A stretch of 34,345 nucleotides of DNA from contig CAKZPT010000032.1 in the NCBI GenBank assembly GCA_937139365.1, forward strand, positions 1-34,345. The letters are read 5' to 3'. The notes below the pieces were generated by a model. It was not told where the DNA came from. It did not search any database and saw nothing but the letters and a program-made list of their open reading frames with translations. Origin of the DNA: an uncultured bacterium. GTDB taxonomy: Bacteria; Verrucomicrobiota; Kiritimatiellia; PWTM01. Positions within the stretch are counted from its first letter, which is position 1; every line of letters begins with the position of its first letter. Below are positions 10,813 through 19,138 of this stretch, piece by piece. The position numbers and the translations under genes are program-made.

Positions 10813-11824
10813 CCGAATCGGCCATGTCGGCCACGACCCGCGAGCCGTGCATGCAGGGCACCCAGGCGACGCGCGGCATCCCTTGCGACGCCATGAACGC
10901 GTCCAGCTCGCGGCCGCGGTCGGGGCAGTAGAGCAGGACGAACCCCCCGCCGCCGGCGCCGACGATCTTTCCGCCGAGGACGCCGAACCGCCGGCGGGAC
11001 TCCTCGTAGAGGGCGTCGACGGCGGTCAGCGAGACGGCGGGCGAGAGGCGCTGTTTGCAGAGCCAGTGCTCGTGCATCAGCCGGCCGAAGCGATCGAGGT
11101 CGCGGTCGAGAAAAGCGCGGTGGATGCGGCGGCCGATGTCGCGGATATTCAGGAGCGTGTCGACCACGCGGGCGTGGTCGGGGCGGTCAGGTCGGCGGGC
11201 GGCCTCGTCCTGGTTCTGCAACACGCCCGTCGCCGAACGCTGGATGCCGGTGTAGTACATCCGCGCCTTGTGGGCCAATTCGAGGACCAGCGTCGAGTCC
11301 ACCGGTACGGCGCCCACCTGGACGCGACCGTCCGAGGCGATCTCGAGCGTCCGGAAGCCGCCGAAGGCGGCGATGTACTGGTCCTGCTTGCCCACCGGCT
11401 CGCGGAGGATCTCCATCTCGATGCGGCAGGCCTCCTCGGCGATCTCGGCGGGCGGCGCGGGGTTGCGGCGATAGGCGCGGATGGCGGTCAGAAGGCCCAC
11501 GAGGTACGCGCCGGAGGACCCCAGCCCCGTGCGCGCCGGCAGGTCGGCAAGGCTGGCCAGCTCGATGAAGTCGTCCACGTTGTGGAGGCGCAGCGCCTCG
11601 CGGGCCAGCGGATGGCGAATCTCGTCCACGCTGCTGACGACCTCGACCTGGCTGTACCGGATGATCGTCTTGCGCTCCGTGACGGGAAGGCGGTGCAGAA
11701 CAATGTACATGAACTTGTCGATCGCCATCGTGAACACGAAGCCGCCGTGCTCGCGGTAGAAGGACGGCAGGTCCGTCCCCCCGCCGCCGAGGGTGATTCG
11801 AAAGGGCGTCTGCGTGATGATCAT
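10787..11824 (-). CDS. hddA: D-glycero-alpha-D-manno-heptose 7-phosphate kinase (GHMP family)
   Basis: 345 aa. It begins IITQTPFRITLGGGGTDLP, the characteristic N-terminus of HddA-type GHMP kinases. The GHMP ATP loop is PARTGLGSSGAY (about residues 101-112), and a C-terminal GGKIVGAGGGGF forms the third GHMP motif. It phosphorylates D-glycero-D-manno-heptose 7-phosphate at C1 in the alpha configuration. That commits the heptose to the GDP branch, used for S-layer glycans, capsules and O-antigens, rather than the ADP branch of LPS inner core. It is preceded by the transaldolase (36-nt gap) and followed by hddC. Confidence 0.92.
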   Translation of the reverse strand: MIITQTPFRITLGGGGTDLPSFYREHGGFVFTMAIDKFMYIVLHRLPVTERKTIIRYSQVEVVSSVDEIRHPLAREALRLHNVDDFIELASLADLPARTGLGSSGAYLVGLLTAIRAYRRNPAPPAEIAEEACRIEMEILREPVGKQDQYIAAFGGFRTLEIASDGRVQVGAVPVDSTLVLELAHKARMYYTGIQRSATGVLQNQDEAARRPDRPDHARVVDTLLNIRDIGRRIHRAFLDRDLDRFGRLMHEHWLCKQRLSPAVSLTAVDALYEESRRRFGVLGGKIVGAGGGGFVLLYCPDRGRELDAFMASQGMPRVAWVPCMHGSRVVADMADSDDYDAQRR

Positions 11825-11860
11825 GACGTCGCTCCCGGCGCCGGCCGTCCGCGGGCGGCC

Positions 11861-12583
11861 TCAGATGCAAAAGCCGCTCTTTCGCGCGTCTTCATGGAAC
11901 ATGCGGACCGTCTCGAGCGAAAACTCGTCGAGGTCCTTGCCGAAATTGTCCGCCCGGGCCAGCAGGTCGGGCGTGACGGTGATGATCGGGCAGCCAATCC
12001 ACTCGGCCTGGAGAATGTTCAACGCCTCGCGGGGGCTGGCCCATAGAAGCTCGGCCTTCGGCAGGGGGCGGAGGATCTCGAGCGCCTCGCGCATGATCGG
12101 GACAGGGTCGCGGCCGGAATCGGCGATGCGCCCCGCGAAGACCGAGACGAACGCCGGACAGGCCGGGTCCAGCGCCGCCGCGACGTCGCGGACTTGCTGC
12201 AGCGTCAGGATCGCGGTGATGTTCAGCGGGATGCGGCCGCGGGACAGCCGCGCGATAAGGGGGGCCGACGGCTCACGCCGGGTGTTGGTGATGGGGATTT
12301 TCACGTAGACGTTCGGCCCCAGCGCCGCGAGCACATGGGCCTGGCGCTCCATCTCGTCGAACTCGTCCGAAAACACTTCGAAGGAAACCGGCAGGTCGGG
12401 GACAATCCGCAGCACCTCCCGCGCGAAATGGAGGTAGTGGGTGACTCCCGCGCGCGCCATCAGGGTCGGATTGGTGGTGAAGCCCTTCACCAGCCCGCGC
12501 TGACGGGCGGCGGCGATCGAGTCGAGGTCGGCGCCGTCGGAAAAAATCCTGATCTTGAGATCTTCGAGCCTGGGCACATTCAT
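11861..12583 (-). CDS. Transaldolase-family protein embedded in the heptose block
   Basis: 240 aa, close to the short TalC/FSA-type transaldolases. IFSDGADLD carries the N-terminal catalytic Asp. GFTTNPTLM (about residues 34-42) is the family TNP motif. YVKIPITNT places the Schiff-base lysine at residue 95. Classical transaldolase transfers a dihydroxyacetone unit and can produce sedoheptulose 7-phosphate, the substrate of GmhA. The gene sits directly between the gmhA-like isomerase (4-nt ATGA overlap) and hddA, so a dedicated precursor-supply role is likely but inferred. A fructose-6-phosphate aldolase-like activity is the alternative. No clear Shine-Dalgarno precedes the ATG, which fits translational coupling to the upstream gene. 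Confidence 0.85.
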   Translation of the reverse strand: MNVPRLEDLKIRIFSDGADLDSIAAARQRGLVKGFTTNPTLMARAGVTHYLHFAREVLRIVPDLPVSFEVFSDEFDEMERQAHVLAALGPNVYVKIPITNTRREPSAPLIARLSRGRIPLNITAILTLQQVRDVAAALDPACPAFVSVFAGRIADSGRDPVPIMREALEILRPLPKAELLWASPREALNILQAEWIGCPIITVTPDLLARADNFGKDLDEFSLETVRMFHEDARKSGFCI

Positions 12584-13218
12584 GTTAAAGCTTGAGATCC
12601 GCCGGCCGGATCGCAGCCCTTCAGGCTTTCCCAGCGGGTCGGCGCGGCCTTGAGCCTGGGGTGTGACACGATCAGATGCCACACGACGGCCTGAAAGGCC
12701 TCGGTGTGGGGGGTCACGGCATCGGGGCTGACGGTCGGGATCACGACGCAGGCGTCGGCGGTCCGAGCGGTGTACCCGCCGTCGCGGCCGACGACGCCGA
12801 CCACCGTCGCGCCGGCCCGGCGGGCGGCGCGGATCGCCTCGACCAGGTTGGGGCTCACGTTGCGCCCCTCGTCGCCGCCGCCGACGGAGAACACCAGCAA
12901 GCCGTCGCGAGCGCACAGGCGGCTGGCGGCCAGCCAGCCGGCCAGCGCCGCGGCCCAGCCGTCGTCGTTGATCCGCGCCGTGAGCTCGGACACGTTGTCG
13001 GTGGGCGCGTAGGCCTCGATCGCGCACAGCTTGCGGAAGTCGTTCACCGCATGGCTGGCGTTCGCCGCGCTGCCGCCGATGCCGAGCACGAACAACCGTC
13101 CGCCACGCTCCCGGACCTCCGCCAACCGGTCCACCACCGCGCGGATCGCCCCGCGGTCGAGCCGCGCAAGGATCTCCGCGGCCTCCGCCAGATGCCGTTC
13201 GACGAAGGGATCGCTCAT
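12580..13218 (-). CDS. gmhA: SIS-domain sugar isomerase, probable sedoheptulose 7-phosphate isomerase (GmhA-like)
   Basis: 212 aa, GmhA-sized. The sugar-isomerase loop is GIGGSAANASHAVNDF (about residues 46-61), with a second phosphate-binding stretch FSVGGGDEGRNVSPN. The C-terminus HTEAFQAVVWHLIVSH resembles the helix that bears the catalytic His of GmhA. Sequence alone says SIS isomerase. The GmhA role (sedoheptulose 7-phosphate to D-glycero-D-manno-heptose 7-phosphate) follows from the company of hddA, hddC and gmhB. GIGGSAAN in place of the usual GNGGSAAD-like loop marks a divergent subgroup. It overlaps its neighbours on both sides by 4 nt. Confidence 0.78.
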   Translation of the reverse strand: MSDPFVERHLAEAAEILARLDRGAIRAVVDRLAEVRERGGRLFVLGIGGSAANASHAVNDFRKLCAIEAYAPTDNVSELTARINDDGWAAALAGWLAASRLCARDGLLVFSVGGGDEGRNVSPNLVEAIRAARRAGATVVGVVGRDGGYTARTADACVVIPTVSPDAVTPHTEAFQAVVWHLIVSHPRLKAAPTRWESLKGCDPAGGSQALT

Positions 13219-14219
13219 GGCGCCGCCGACTGCCGATAGACCGCCTCGACGACGGCCAACGCGGCCCGGGCATCCGCCAGCCCGGCCGACGGCGCGCGGT
13301 CGAGACGCACATCCCCGAAGAACTCCGCCAGCTCCGCGGCCCACGAATCGTCGGGGCCTGGATACTCCCAGATGGTCGTGTCGGGCGGCCCCATCTCGGG
13401 CCGCATCCGATACCAGGCCAACCGCTCGACGCCGTAGCTGCCGCCCAGGCCCTCGATGTGCAGTTTGCCGCCCCGCCCGTAGACCTCGAACGAAAAGAGG
13501 TTCTTCCACTCGCTGCAGCTGGCGTGGAGGAACGCCACCTGGCCGCCGGCGGTTCGCAGCGCGAGAAACGAGTTGTCGTCCACCGGCATGTCCCAGTAGA
13601 GCGTCGTCGCCAGCCCCCGCACCTCGGTGAAATCGCCGAGGAACCACCGCGCCAAGTCGATCAAATGCATGCCCTGATCGATCAGCTCGCCGCCGCCGGA
13701 GATGGCGGGGTTGGCGCGCCACTCCCGCTCGTAGCCCGGCCGGCCGCCGTGCCCGTAGCGGCCGCGGACCATCATCAACGGCCCCAGCTCTCCGGCCTCG
13801 ACGATGCGGCGCGCCGCCCGGAGGGCGGGATGATAACGGTGATTGAAGCCCACCCGCACGCGGCGGCCGGCGGCCCGCTCCGCTGCCGCGATCCGGTCCA
13901 CCTCGGCCACGGTCCGGCCGGCCGGCTTTTCGACCAACACATGCCTGCCGCACTCGAGGGCGGCGACGGACACCTCCGCCAGCGCGTCATGCGTGGTCGC
14001 CACGACGACGACATCGAGGTCGGGTCGGGCCACGAGACGCCGCCAGTCGTCCACCGCCTCGGCACCGGCGGCGGACGCCAGTTCGGCGGCGCGGACCGGC
14101 ACCGCGTCGGCGCAGGCCACCAGCCGCCCGCCGGCGGCCGGGAGCGCCGCCGCGCGCTTGCGGCCGACGAGCCCGCATCCGACGATGCCCACACGGACCG
14201 CTGGGGGATCGCCGCCCAT
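13215..14219 (-). CDS. Gfo/Idh/MocA-family sugar oxidoreductase
   Basis: 334 aa from the ATG at 14219. The N-terminal NAD(P) fold has VGIVGCGLVGRK (residues 9-20). The catalytic-lysine motif of the family is EKPAGRT. GGGELIDQGMHLIDLARWF is the usual helix of the C-terminal substrate domain. Family members oxidise or reduce a hydroxyl or keto group on sugars and NDP-sugars; the substrate cannot be assigned here. An upstream extension of the frame to 14420 is rejected, because it would overlap the SDR gene and lacks similarity. The stop overlaps the gmhA-like ATG by 4 nt. A 35-nt gap separates it from the SDR upstream. Confidence 0.88.
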   Translation of the reverse strand: MGGDPPAVRVGIVGCGLVGRKRAAALPAAGGRLVACADAVPVRAAELASAAGAEAVDDWRRLVARPDLDVVVVATTHDALAEVSVAALECGRHVLVEKPAGRTVAEVDRIAAAERAAGRRVRVGFNHRYHPALRAARRIVEAGELGPLMMVRGRYGHGGRPGYEREWRANPAISGGGELIDQGMHLIDLARWFLGDFTEVRGLATTLYWDMPVDDNSFLALRTAGGQVAFLHASCSEWKNLFSFEVYGRGGKLHIEGLGGSYGVERLAWYRMRPEMGPPDTTIWEYPGPDDSWAAELAEFFGDVRLDRAPSAGLADARAALAVVEAVYRQSAAP

Positions 14220-14254
14220 CGCGTCGCGCACGCTAGCAGACCCACGTGCCTGCC

Positions 14255-15142
14255 TCAACCCGGCCGGCCGGGCGAGGGCGGTGTGACCCGCCGAAGGGTG
14301 TAGAGGTCCGTGCCCTCCAACGCGGGCGGCGTGGCGCTCCATTCCCGCCACGGATCCCAGACCGCGCTGATCAGCCGTCCCGTCACCGACACGGCGCGGT
14401 CCGAGACAAGCCAGGCGCACAGCTCCGCTGGCGCGGCGAACGCCGCGGGATCGGCGCGCTGCAACGCCGCCCGCGCCGTCTCGAAATCCCGCCCCCCGGC
14501 CGCCGCCCCCGCCCGCTCGATCTCCGCCAGCATCGAGGTGGGCATCACTCCCGGCGCCAGCGCGTTAACCCGTATGCCGTGCGGCCGAGCCTCCTCGGCC
14601 AGGATCTCGGTCAGCCGCACCAGCGCCGTCTTCGCACAAGCATATGCGGAGAATCGCGGGCGGCCCGAGGCCGCCCCACCGCCGGATACATTGACGATCG
14701 CACCGCCCGGCCGCATCCGCGGAATCGCCGCCCGGCACAGCGCCGCGGGCGCGAGAAAATCCACCGCGATCGCCCGGGTCCATTCGATCCAGTCGTTCTC
14801 CCACAGCGGGCCGATGGGCCCCTGAATCGCGGCGTTGTTCACCAAGATGTCCAGCGGGCCATCGCGCCCGACCGACTCCAGCAGCCTCTCGGCCGCGGCC
14901 GCCGCGCCGCCGGCGGCCTCGCCCACGGCCCCGAAGGCCTCGAGGTCCACGACATGAACATCCGCCCGCTGGCCGTCGCGCGGCGGCAGGCCCTCGGCCG
15001 TGGCGCGAAGCTGGGCCCCGGTGCGGGCGACCAGGACGAGGGACGCCCCCTCCTCCCAGAGCCGGCGCGCAATCGCCGCCCCAAGCCCGCGCCCGGCGCC
15101 CGTGATCATGGCGCGGCGACCGGCGAGGGACCCGCCGCTCAT
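14255..15142 (-). CDS. Short-chain dehydrogenase/reductase
   Basis: 295 aa, a classical SDR with a C-terminal extension. The cofactor motif is GAGRGLGAAIA (about residues 15-25), with the structural NNAAIQG and the active site YACAK. VNALAPGVMPTSM follows at the usual position. The last 35 residues (YTLRRVTPPSPGRPG end) have no family counterpart that I recognise. It would oxidise or reduce a sugar or sugar nucleotide in the glycan pathway, together with the neighbouring Gfo/Idh/MocA enzyme. The ATG overlaps the upstream epimerase stop by 4 nt. Confidence 0.85.
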   Translation of the reverse strand: MSGGSLAGRRAMITGAGRGLGAAIARRLWEEGASLVLVARTGAQLRATAEGLPPRDGQRADVHVVDLEAFGAVGEAAGGAAAAAERLLESVGRDGPLDILVNNAAIQGPIGPLWENDWIEWTRAIAVDFLAPAALCRAAIPRMRPGGAIVNVSGGGAASGRPRFSAYACAKTALVRLTEILAEEARPHGIRVNALAPGVMPTSMLAEIERAGAAAGGRDFETARAALQRADPAAFAAPAELCAWLVSDRAVSVTGRLISAVWDPWREWSATPPALEGTDLYTLRRVTPPSPGRPG

Positions 15143-16098
15143 CCCCGGGCCTCCAGCAACCAGCGGTTGTCGCGCAGGTAGCACAGCGTGCGGATGACGC
15201 TTTCGCGAATCGTCAGCCGGGGGCTCCACCCGAGGGCGCGAATACGGCGGGTGTCGAGGAAGATGAAGGGGCTGTCGCCGATCCATCCTCGCGGGCCGCC
15301 GGTGTACCGCAGGCGCGGACGCAGCCCCAATGCCTCGCAGATCCACGCCACCGAGTCGTTCACCTCGCAGTATTCGTCGGTGCCCAGGTTGAAGATGTTG
15401 ACCCGTCCCTGCGCCCTCGCGATCGCCGTCAGCATCGCCTCCACGCAATCGCCGACGTAGAGGTACGACTTTTTCTGGTGGCCGTCGCCGAGGACCTCGA
15501 GTTCGTCGGGGTTGGCCAGGAGCTTGCGGTAGAAGTCGAACACGTGGCCGTGCGAGTAGTGTTCGCCGAGGATCGAGACGAACCGGAAGATCCATCCCTG
15601 GAAGCCGAAGCCCTCGCAATAGGCCTGAATCAGGCCCTCGCCGGCGAGCTTGGAGGCGCCGTAGAGCGAGGTCTGGACGGGGAACGGGGCGTCTTCCGGC
15701 GTGGGAAAGACGTCCGGCTCGCCATAGATCGAGCCGGTGGAGGCGAAGGCGATGCGGCGGACGCCAGCGGCGCGCATGCCCTCGAGGACATGGAAGGTGG
15801 CGAGGGTGTTCTGTTCGAGGTCGCGCCGCGGGTGGTGCGTGCCGAATCGGACGTCGGCGTTGGCGGCCAGGTGGACGACGAGGTCGGCGCCGCGGAGGGT
15901 CTCCGGCAGGCGGTCGGGCTCGCGGACCAGGTCAAGCCGGACCAGCCGGAAATTCGGCGCCTCGCGGACGGCGTTGAGGAATCGTTCCTGCCCCGTCGAA
16001 AAATTGTCCAGCGCCGTGACGACATGCCCGTCGGCGACGAGGCGGGCGACGAGGTTGCTGCCGATGAATCCGGCGCCGCCGGTGACCACGATAATCAT
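15139..16098 (-). CDS. NAD-dependent NDP-sugar 4-epimerase (GalE-like extended SDR)
   Basis: 319 aa. The Rossmann motif is VVTGGAGFIGSNLV (residues 4-17). The active site is YGASK, with the catalytic Ser/Thr supplied by STGSIYG. DNFSTG after beta-2 is typical of UDP-glucose and UDP-glucuronate 4-epimerase relatives. It probably interconverts an NDP-hexose for the surface glycan, but the exact substrate is not readable. A longer open frame to 16269 is not used, because the ATG at 16098 overlaps the GT9 stop by 4 nt and starts at the Rossmann fold. Confidence 0.88.
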   Translation of the reverse strand: MIIVVTGGAGFIGSNLVARLVADGHVVTALDNFSTGQERFLNAVREAPNFRLVRLDLVREPDRLPETLRGADLVVHLAANADVRFGTHHPRRDLEQNTLATFHVLEGMRAAGVRRIAFASTGSIYGEPDVFPTPEDAPFPVQTSLYGASKLAGEGLIQAYCEGFGFQGWIFRFVSILGEHYSHGHVFDFYRKLLANPDELEVLGDGHQKKSYLYVGDCVEAMLTAIARAQGRVNIFNLGTDEYCEVNDSVAWICEALGLRPRLRYTGGPRGWIGDSPFIFLDTRRIRALGWSPRLTIRESVIRTLCYLRDNRWLLEARG

Positions 16099-17225
16099 GC
16101 GCCATGCCCCGGTTCCGCCGCCGTCCCATCGCGGGCCGGATGGGGCGCGCGGAGCAGCTCGCGGAGGGCGACCTCCACGCGCTCGGGCTCCAGGTCCGTC
16201 AGGCAGGCCATCGGCCGTTCGTGGGTGCAGCGGATGCCATGTTTGGAGAAGAAATAGCAGGGACTGCACGGCAGGCCGAGCCGGACGATCCGGTGGGGCG
16301 TCTTGTACGGCCCGGTGGCGGCGGGATCGGTGGGGCCGACGATCTCCACGGTCGGCACCCGCATCGCGGCGGCGACATGGGTTAGCAGCGTGTCCCCACA
16401 GACGAAGGCCGAGAGGTGTCCGATGGCCGCGGCGGTCAAGAGGACGGGGCCCTCCGGGGCCTCGCCGATGGCCGAGGGGGGCAGGCCCGATGCCTCGATC
16501 AGCGCGTGGCGCAATGGCGCCTCGTCACGGCTGCCGAAGACGACGAGGTGGACGTCGTCGTCCGTCGCGACCCGTCGGGCCAGCGTCGCCCACCGCGGCA
16601 GTGGCCAGCGTTTCAGGATGAGGTTTTTGGTCGTGCCGGACCCGGGATGGAGGCCGATCAGGCGCCGGCCGGCCCGGGGCGGGGTGGCGACCCACGCCGC
16701 GGCGGCGGCGAGGTGCTCGGGCGGGGGATGGAGGCGGGGCCGCGGATCGGGATCGCACAACGGCCGGCCGAGCCCCTCGGTCCAGAGGCGCAGGTTGTTG
16801 TCCACCACGTGCAGCCGACGGTCCTCCCGGACGACTCGGGTCAGCCAGCGGCGGGGCTGCGCGCCGCAGTCGGCACAGAACTCGAAACCGACGCGCTCGC
16901 GAGCGCCGATGAGCCACGTGATGAGGTTGTATTCCAGCCGGTTGTGCGGCATCGGCGTGAACGAGAGGTCGTAGCGCCGCCGGCGGAGGCGGAGGCAGTG
17001 AAGGACGCTCCGGTGCCGCCCGGCGGAAAGGAAGTCGAAGTGCATGACCTCGTCCACGTCGGGGTTGTTCTCCAGCGCCTGACGGGGCGCAGGGCCCTGC
17101 ATGGTGAGGACCTCAACGCGCGCGCGCGGCCAGGCGGCGCGGACCTCGCGCATCAGCGGCGTGGCCAGCAGGGTGTCGCCCGCGCCGGCGAGGGCGAGAA
17201 ACAGGACACGGTCCGGCGGCCTCAT
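16095..17225 (-). CDS. Glycosyltransferase family 9 (heptosyltransferase-like)
   Basis: 376 aa. The N-terminus VLFLALAGAGDTLLATPLMREVRAAWP is the GT9 signature (G-D-x-L-x-x-T-P). GLHPGSGTTKNLILKRWP is the sugar-nucleotide-binding loop at the start of the C-terminal GT-B domain. CGDTLLTHVAAAMRVPTVEIVGPTDP is the conserved C-terminal nucleotide-site motif. GT9 contains the ADP-heptose transferases of LPS. In this GDP-heptose cluster it may instead transfer the cluster's own heptose, which is an inference. It is the only glycosyltransferase seen in the run. Several Cys near the C-terminus (GLPCSPCYFF) are common in the family. It is coupled by 4-nt overlaps on both sides. Confidence 0.88.
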   Translation of the reverse strand: MRPPDRVLFLALAGAGDTLLATPLMREVRAAWPRARVEVLTMQGPAPRQALENNPDVDEVMHFDFLSAGRHRSVLHCLRLRRRRYDLSFTPMPHNRLEYNLITWLIGARERVGFEFCADCGAQPRRWLTRVVREDRRLHVVDNNLRLWTEGLGRPLCDPDPRPRLHPPPEHLAAAAAWVATPPRAGRRLIGLHPGSGTTKNLILKRWPLPRWATLARRVATDDDVHLVVFGSRDEAPLRHALIEASGLPPSAIGEAPEGPVLLTAAAIGHLSAFVCGDTLLTHVAAAMRVPTVEIVGPTDPAATGPYKTPHRIVRLGLPCSPCYFFSKHGIRCTHERPMACLTDLEPERVEVALRELLRAPHPARDGTAAEPGHGA

Positions 17226-18451
17226 CGGCCGCCTCCACGCCACAGGCGCCGAACGCGCCAAGCCAGGGTCGCGCACGCGGCCACGTTCGCGGCGGCCAGC
17301 GACGTGATGACGGACAGCGGATCCCCCCGCGGGCCGGTCCAAAGCAGCCCGACGTAGGCCGCCGCCACCGGCGCCAAGCCGGCGAGCGCGACCACGTCAT
17401 GGCGCGCCCAGAGGTACTGCGACAGCACGTTGACCATGGCGACCGGCACCACCGCCCAGGCATAGAGCCGCAACAGCCTCTCGTAGACGGCGCCCTCGAC
17501 GCCGTACATCCACCGCAGCGCCAGCCGCGGCGCAAGGGTCAGGCCGGCGGCCAGGCCGACCGAGAGGACCAGGGCCATCGCGGCGGGCTGCAGCAAGGTC
17601 CGACGGCGCGTCGAAACGACGGCCCGGGGAAACATCGCCAAGACCAATGGCATCGGCAGGAACAGCACGGTCCGGGCGAGCATCGAGGCCTTGCCGTAGC
17701 AATGAAACACGGCGCCCTCGAGCAGCCGCGGCGCGAGGATCAGATCGGCGTTCATCAGGGCGTAGAGGAGCAACTGGCCGCCGGCGACGGGCAGGAAATA
17801 CCGGGTGAACGGAGCCAGGTCGAGCGGCGCCGCGCCGGCGGCCGCGCGGCGGAGGGGCCACCCGCCCGCCGCCAGCCCCGCCGCCACGCTGGCGGCATAC
17901 GCGCCGAGCATCGCGGAGGCGGTTCCAACGCTGCACGCGATCGGGATGGCCAGCGCCAGCCGGACCACCCCCGGCACGATGGCCGCCGCGGCCATCCAGC
18001 CGAACCGGCGGGCGCCCTGCAGGGCCCCGGAGATCACCGGCGCGTAGATGCTGAGCCATGCGATGACCCCGACCCAGCGCACCGTGCCGGGCGAGGGCGC
18101 ATGAAGCGCCCGCGCCAGCGGGCCGGCGGCCGCCAGCCATGCCGCGGCCGCCGGCAGCCCGACCGCCGTCACCAGCCGCATTACGGAGCGGAACAGCCGG
18201 CCCCACAACTCGGTTTCGCTGGCGTGACAATATTCGGCCGCGTAGCGCGCGACCGCCACCTGCAGCGCCGACGAGGGCACCAACACGATCCACAACAACC
18301 CGAGCAGGGCAACGAAGGCCGCGTATTCGCCGGCCGGCATCCAGCGGCCGCCGACCATGTGCACGGCCAAAAACAGCAGGCCGGCCGTCGCGTTGCCGAC
18401 GACCATCACCGCCGCGTCGCGCGCAAGCGCCAGGTCCAAGGGGAGTTTCAT
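17222..18451 (-). CDS. Polysaccharide flippase (MOP/Wzx-like membrane protein)
   Basis: 409 aa, strongly hydrophobic, with about 12 predicted membrane segments and short basic loops (RRAAAG, STRRRTLL, RVRRLWRGGGR end). The layout resembles MATE/MOP-superfamily oligosaccharide exporters such as Wzx/RfbX. The N-terminal GNATAGLLFLAVHMVGGRWMP and the PSSALQVAVARYAAEY segment fit this family. It would flip lipid-linked glycan units across the inner membrane. It starts 24 nt after leuD and heads the glycan run. Its stop overlaps the GT9 start by 4 nt. Confidence 0.8.
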   Translation of the reverse strand: MKLPLDLALARDAAVMVVGNATAGLLFLAVHMVGGRWMPAGEYAAFVALLGLLWIVLVPSSALQVAVARYAAEYCHASETELWGRLFRSVMRLVTAVGLPAAAAWLAAAGPLARALHAPSPGTVRWVGVIAWLSIYAPVISGALQGARRFGWMAAAAIVPGVVRLALAIPIACSVGTASAMLGAYAASVAAGLAAGGWPLRRAAAGAAPLDLAPFTRYFLPVAGGQLLLYALMNADLILAPRLLEGAVFHCYGKASMLARTVLFLPMPLVLAMFPRAVVSTRRRTLLQPAAMALVLSVGLAAGLTLAPRLALRWMYGVEGAVYERLLRLYAWAVVPVAMVNVLSQYLWARHDVVALAGLAPVAAAYVGLLWTGPRGDPLSVITSLAAANVAACATLAWRVRRLWRGGGR

Positions 18452-18475
18452 GCCGGCGCCGCCCCCCCGCCCGCC

Positions 18476-19120
18476 TCAGCACGAGGAGGGCATCTGCGCG
18501 TCGTGCCGGCGTTCGAACTCCCCGATCTCCGCCGCCCACTGGAGGGTCTGCCGGACCTCGTCCAGCCCCTCCAGCAGCGTGTGCCGCGCCAGCGGATCGA
18601 TCGAGAACGTGAAGACCTTCGGCTCCGGCGTGTGCAGCGTCACGGCACACGCCTCCAAGTCCACGGTCGCTTCCAGCCCCTCGTGGCGGGCCACGGCGTC
18701 GAAGATTTCGTCCACCTCGGCCTCGGCCAACTCCACCGTCAATAGTCCGTTGCGGATGGCGTTGTTGCGAAAGATCTCGGCGAAGGCGGCCACCCGTTCG
18801 CCGTCGCGCACCTGCCAGGGGGCCAGGACGACGCGGAACCCGTACTGCTGGATCGCCCAGACGGCGTGTTCGCGGCTCGAACCGCAGCCGAAGTTGTTGC
18901 GCACCGCCAGGATCGTGGCCTCGGCAAAACGCGGTGAGTTCAGCTCGAAGGCCGGATCGAGCGACCCGTCGGGCAGATAGCGCCAGTCGAAAAACAACGC
19001 CGGGCCGAAGCCCGTCCGGCGGATGGACTTCAAAAACTGCTTGGGGATGATCTGGTCGGTGTCCACGTTGGCGCGGTCGAGCGTCGCCAGCTTGCCCCGG
19101 TGTCGGACGAACGGTTCCAT
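18476..19120 (-). CDS. leuD: 3-isopropylmalate dehydratase small subunit
   Basis: 214 aa from the ATG at 19120, which has GGGAGAG about 10 nt upstream; a TTG at 19138 would add six residues. It contains DTDQIIPKQFLK and NNFGCGSSREHA, the small-subunit substrate-binding motifs. Together with LeuC it isomerises 2-isopropylmalate to 3-isopropylmalate in leucine biosynthesis. It follows leuC after 18 nt. Only 24 nt separate its stop from the flippase start, so transcription from leuC probably continues into the glycan genes unless a terminator is hidden there. I see none. Confidence 0.94.
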   Translation of the reverse strand: MEPFVRHRGKLATLDRANVDTDQIIPKQFLKSIRRTGFGPALFFDWRYLPDGSLDPAFELNSPRFAEATILAVRNNFGCGSSREHAVWAIQQYGFRVVLAPWQVRDGERVAAFAEIFRNNAIRNGLLTVELAEAEVDEIFDAVARHEGLEATVDLEACAVTLHTPEPKVFTFSIDPLARHTLLEGLDEVRQTLQWAAEIGEFERRHDAQMPSSC

Positions 19121-19138
19121 GATGATTCGCTCTCCCAA

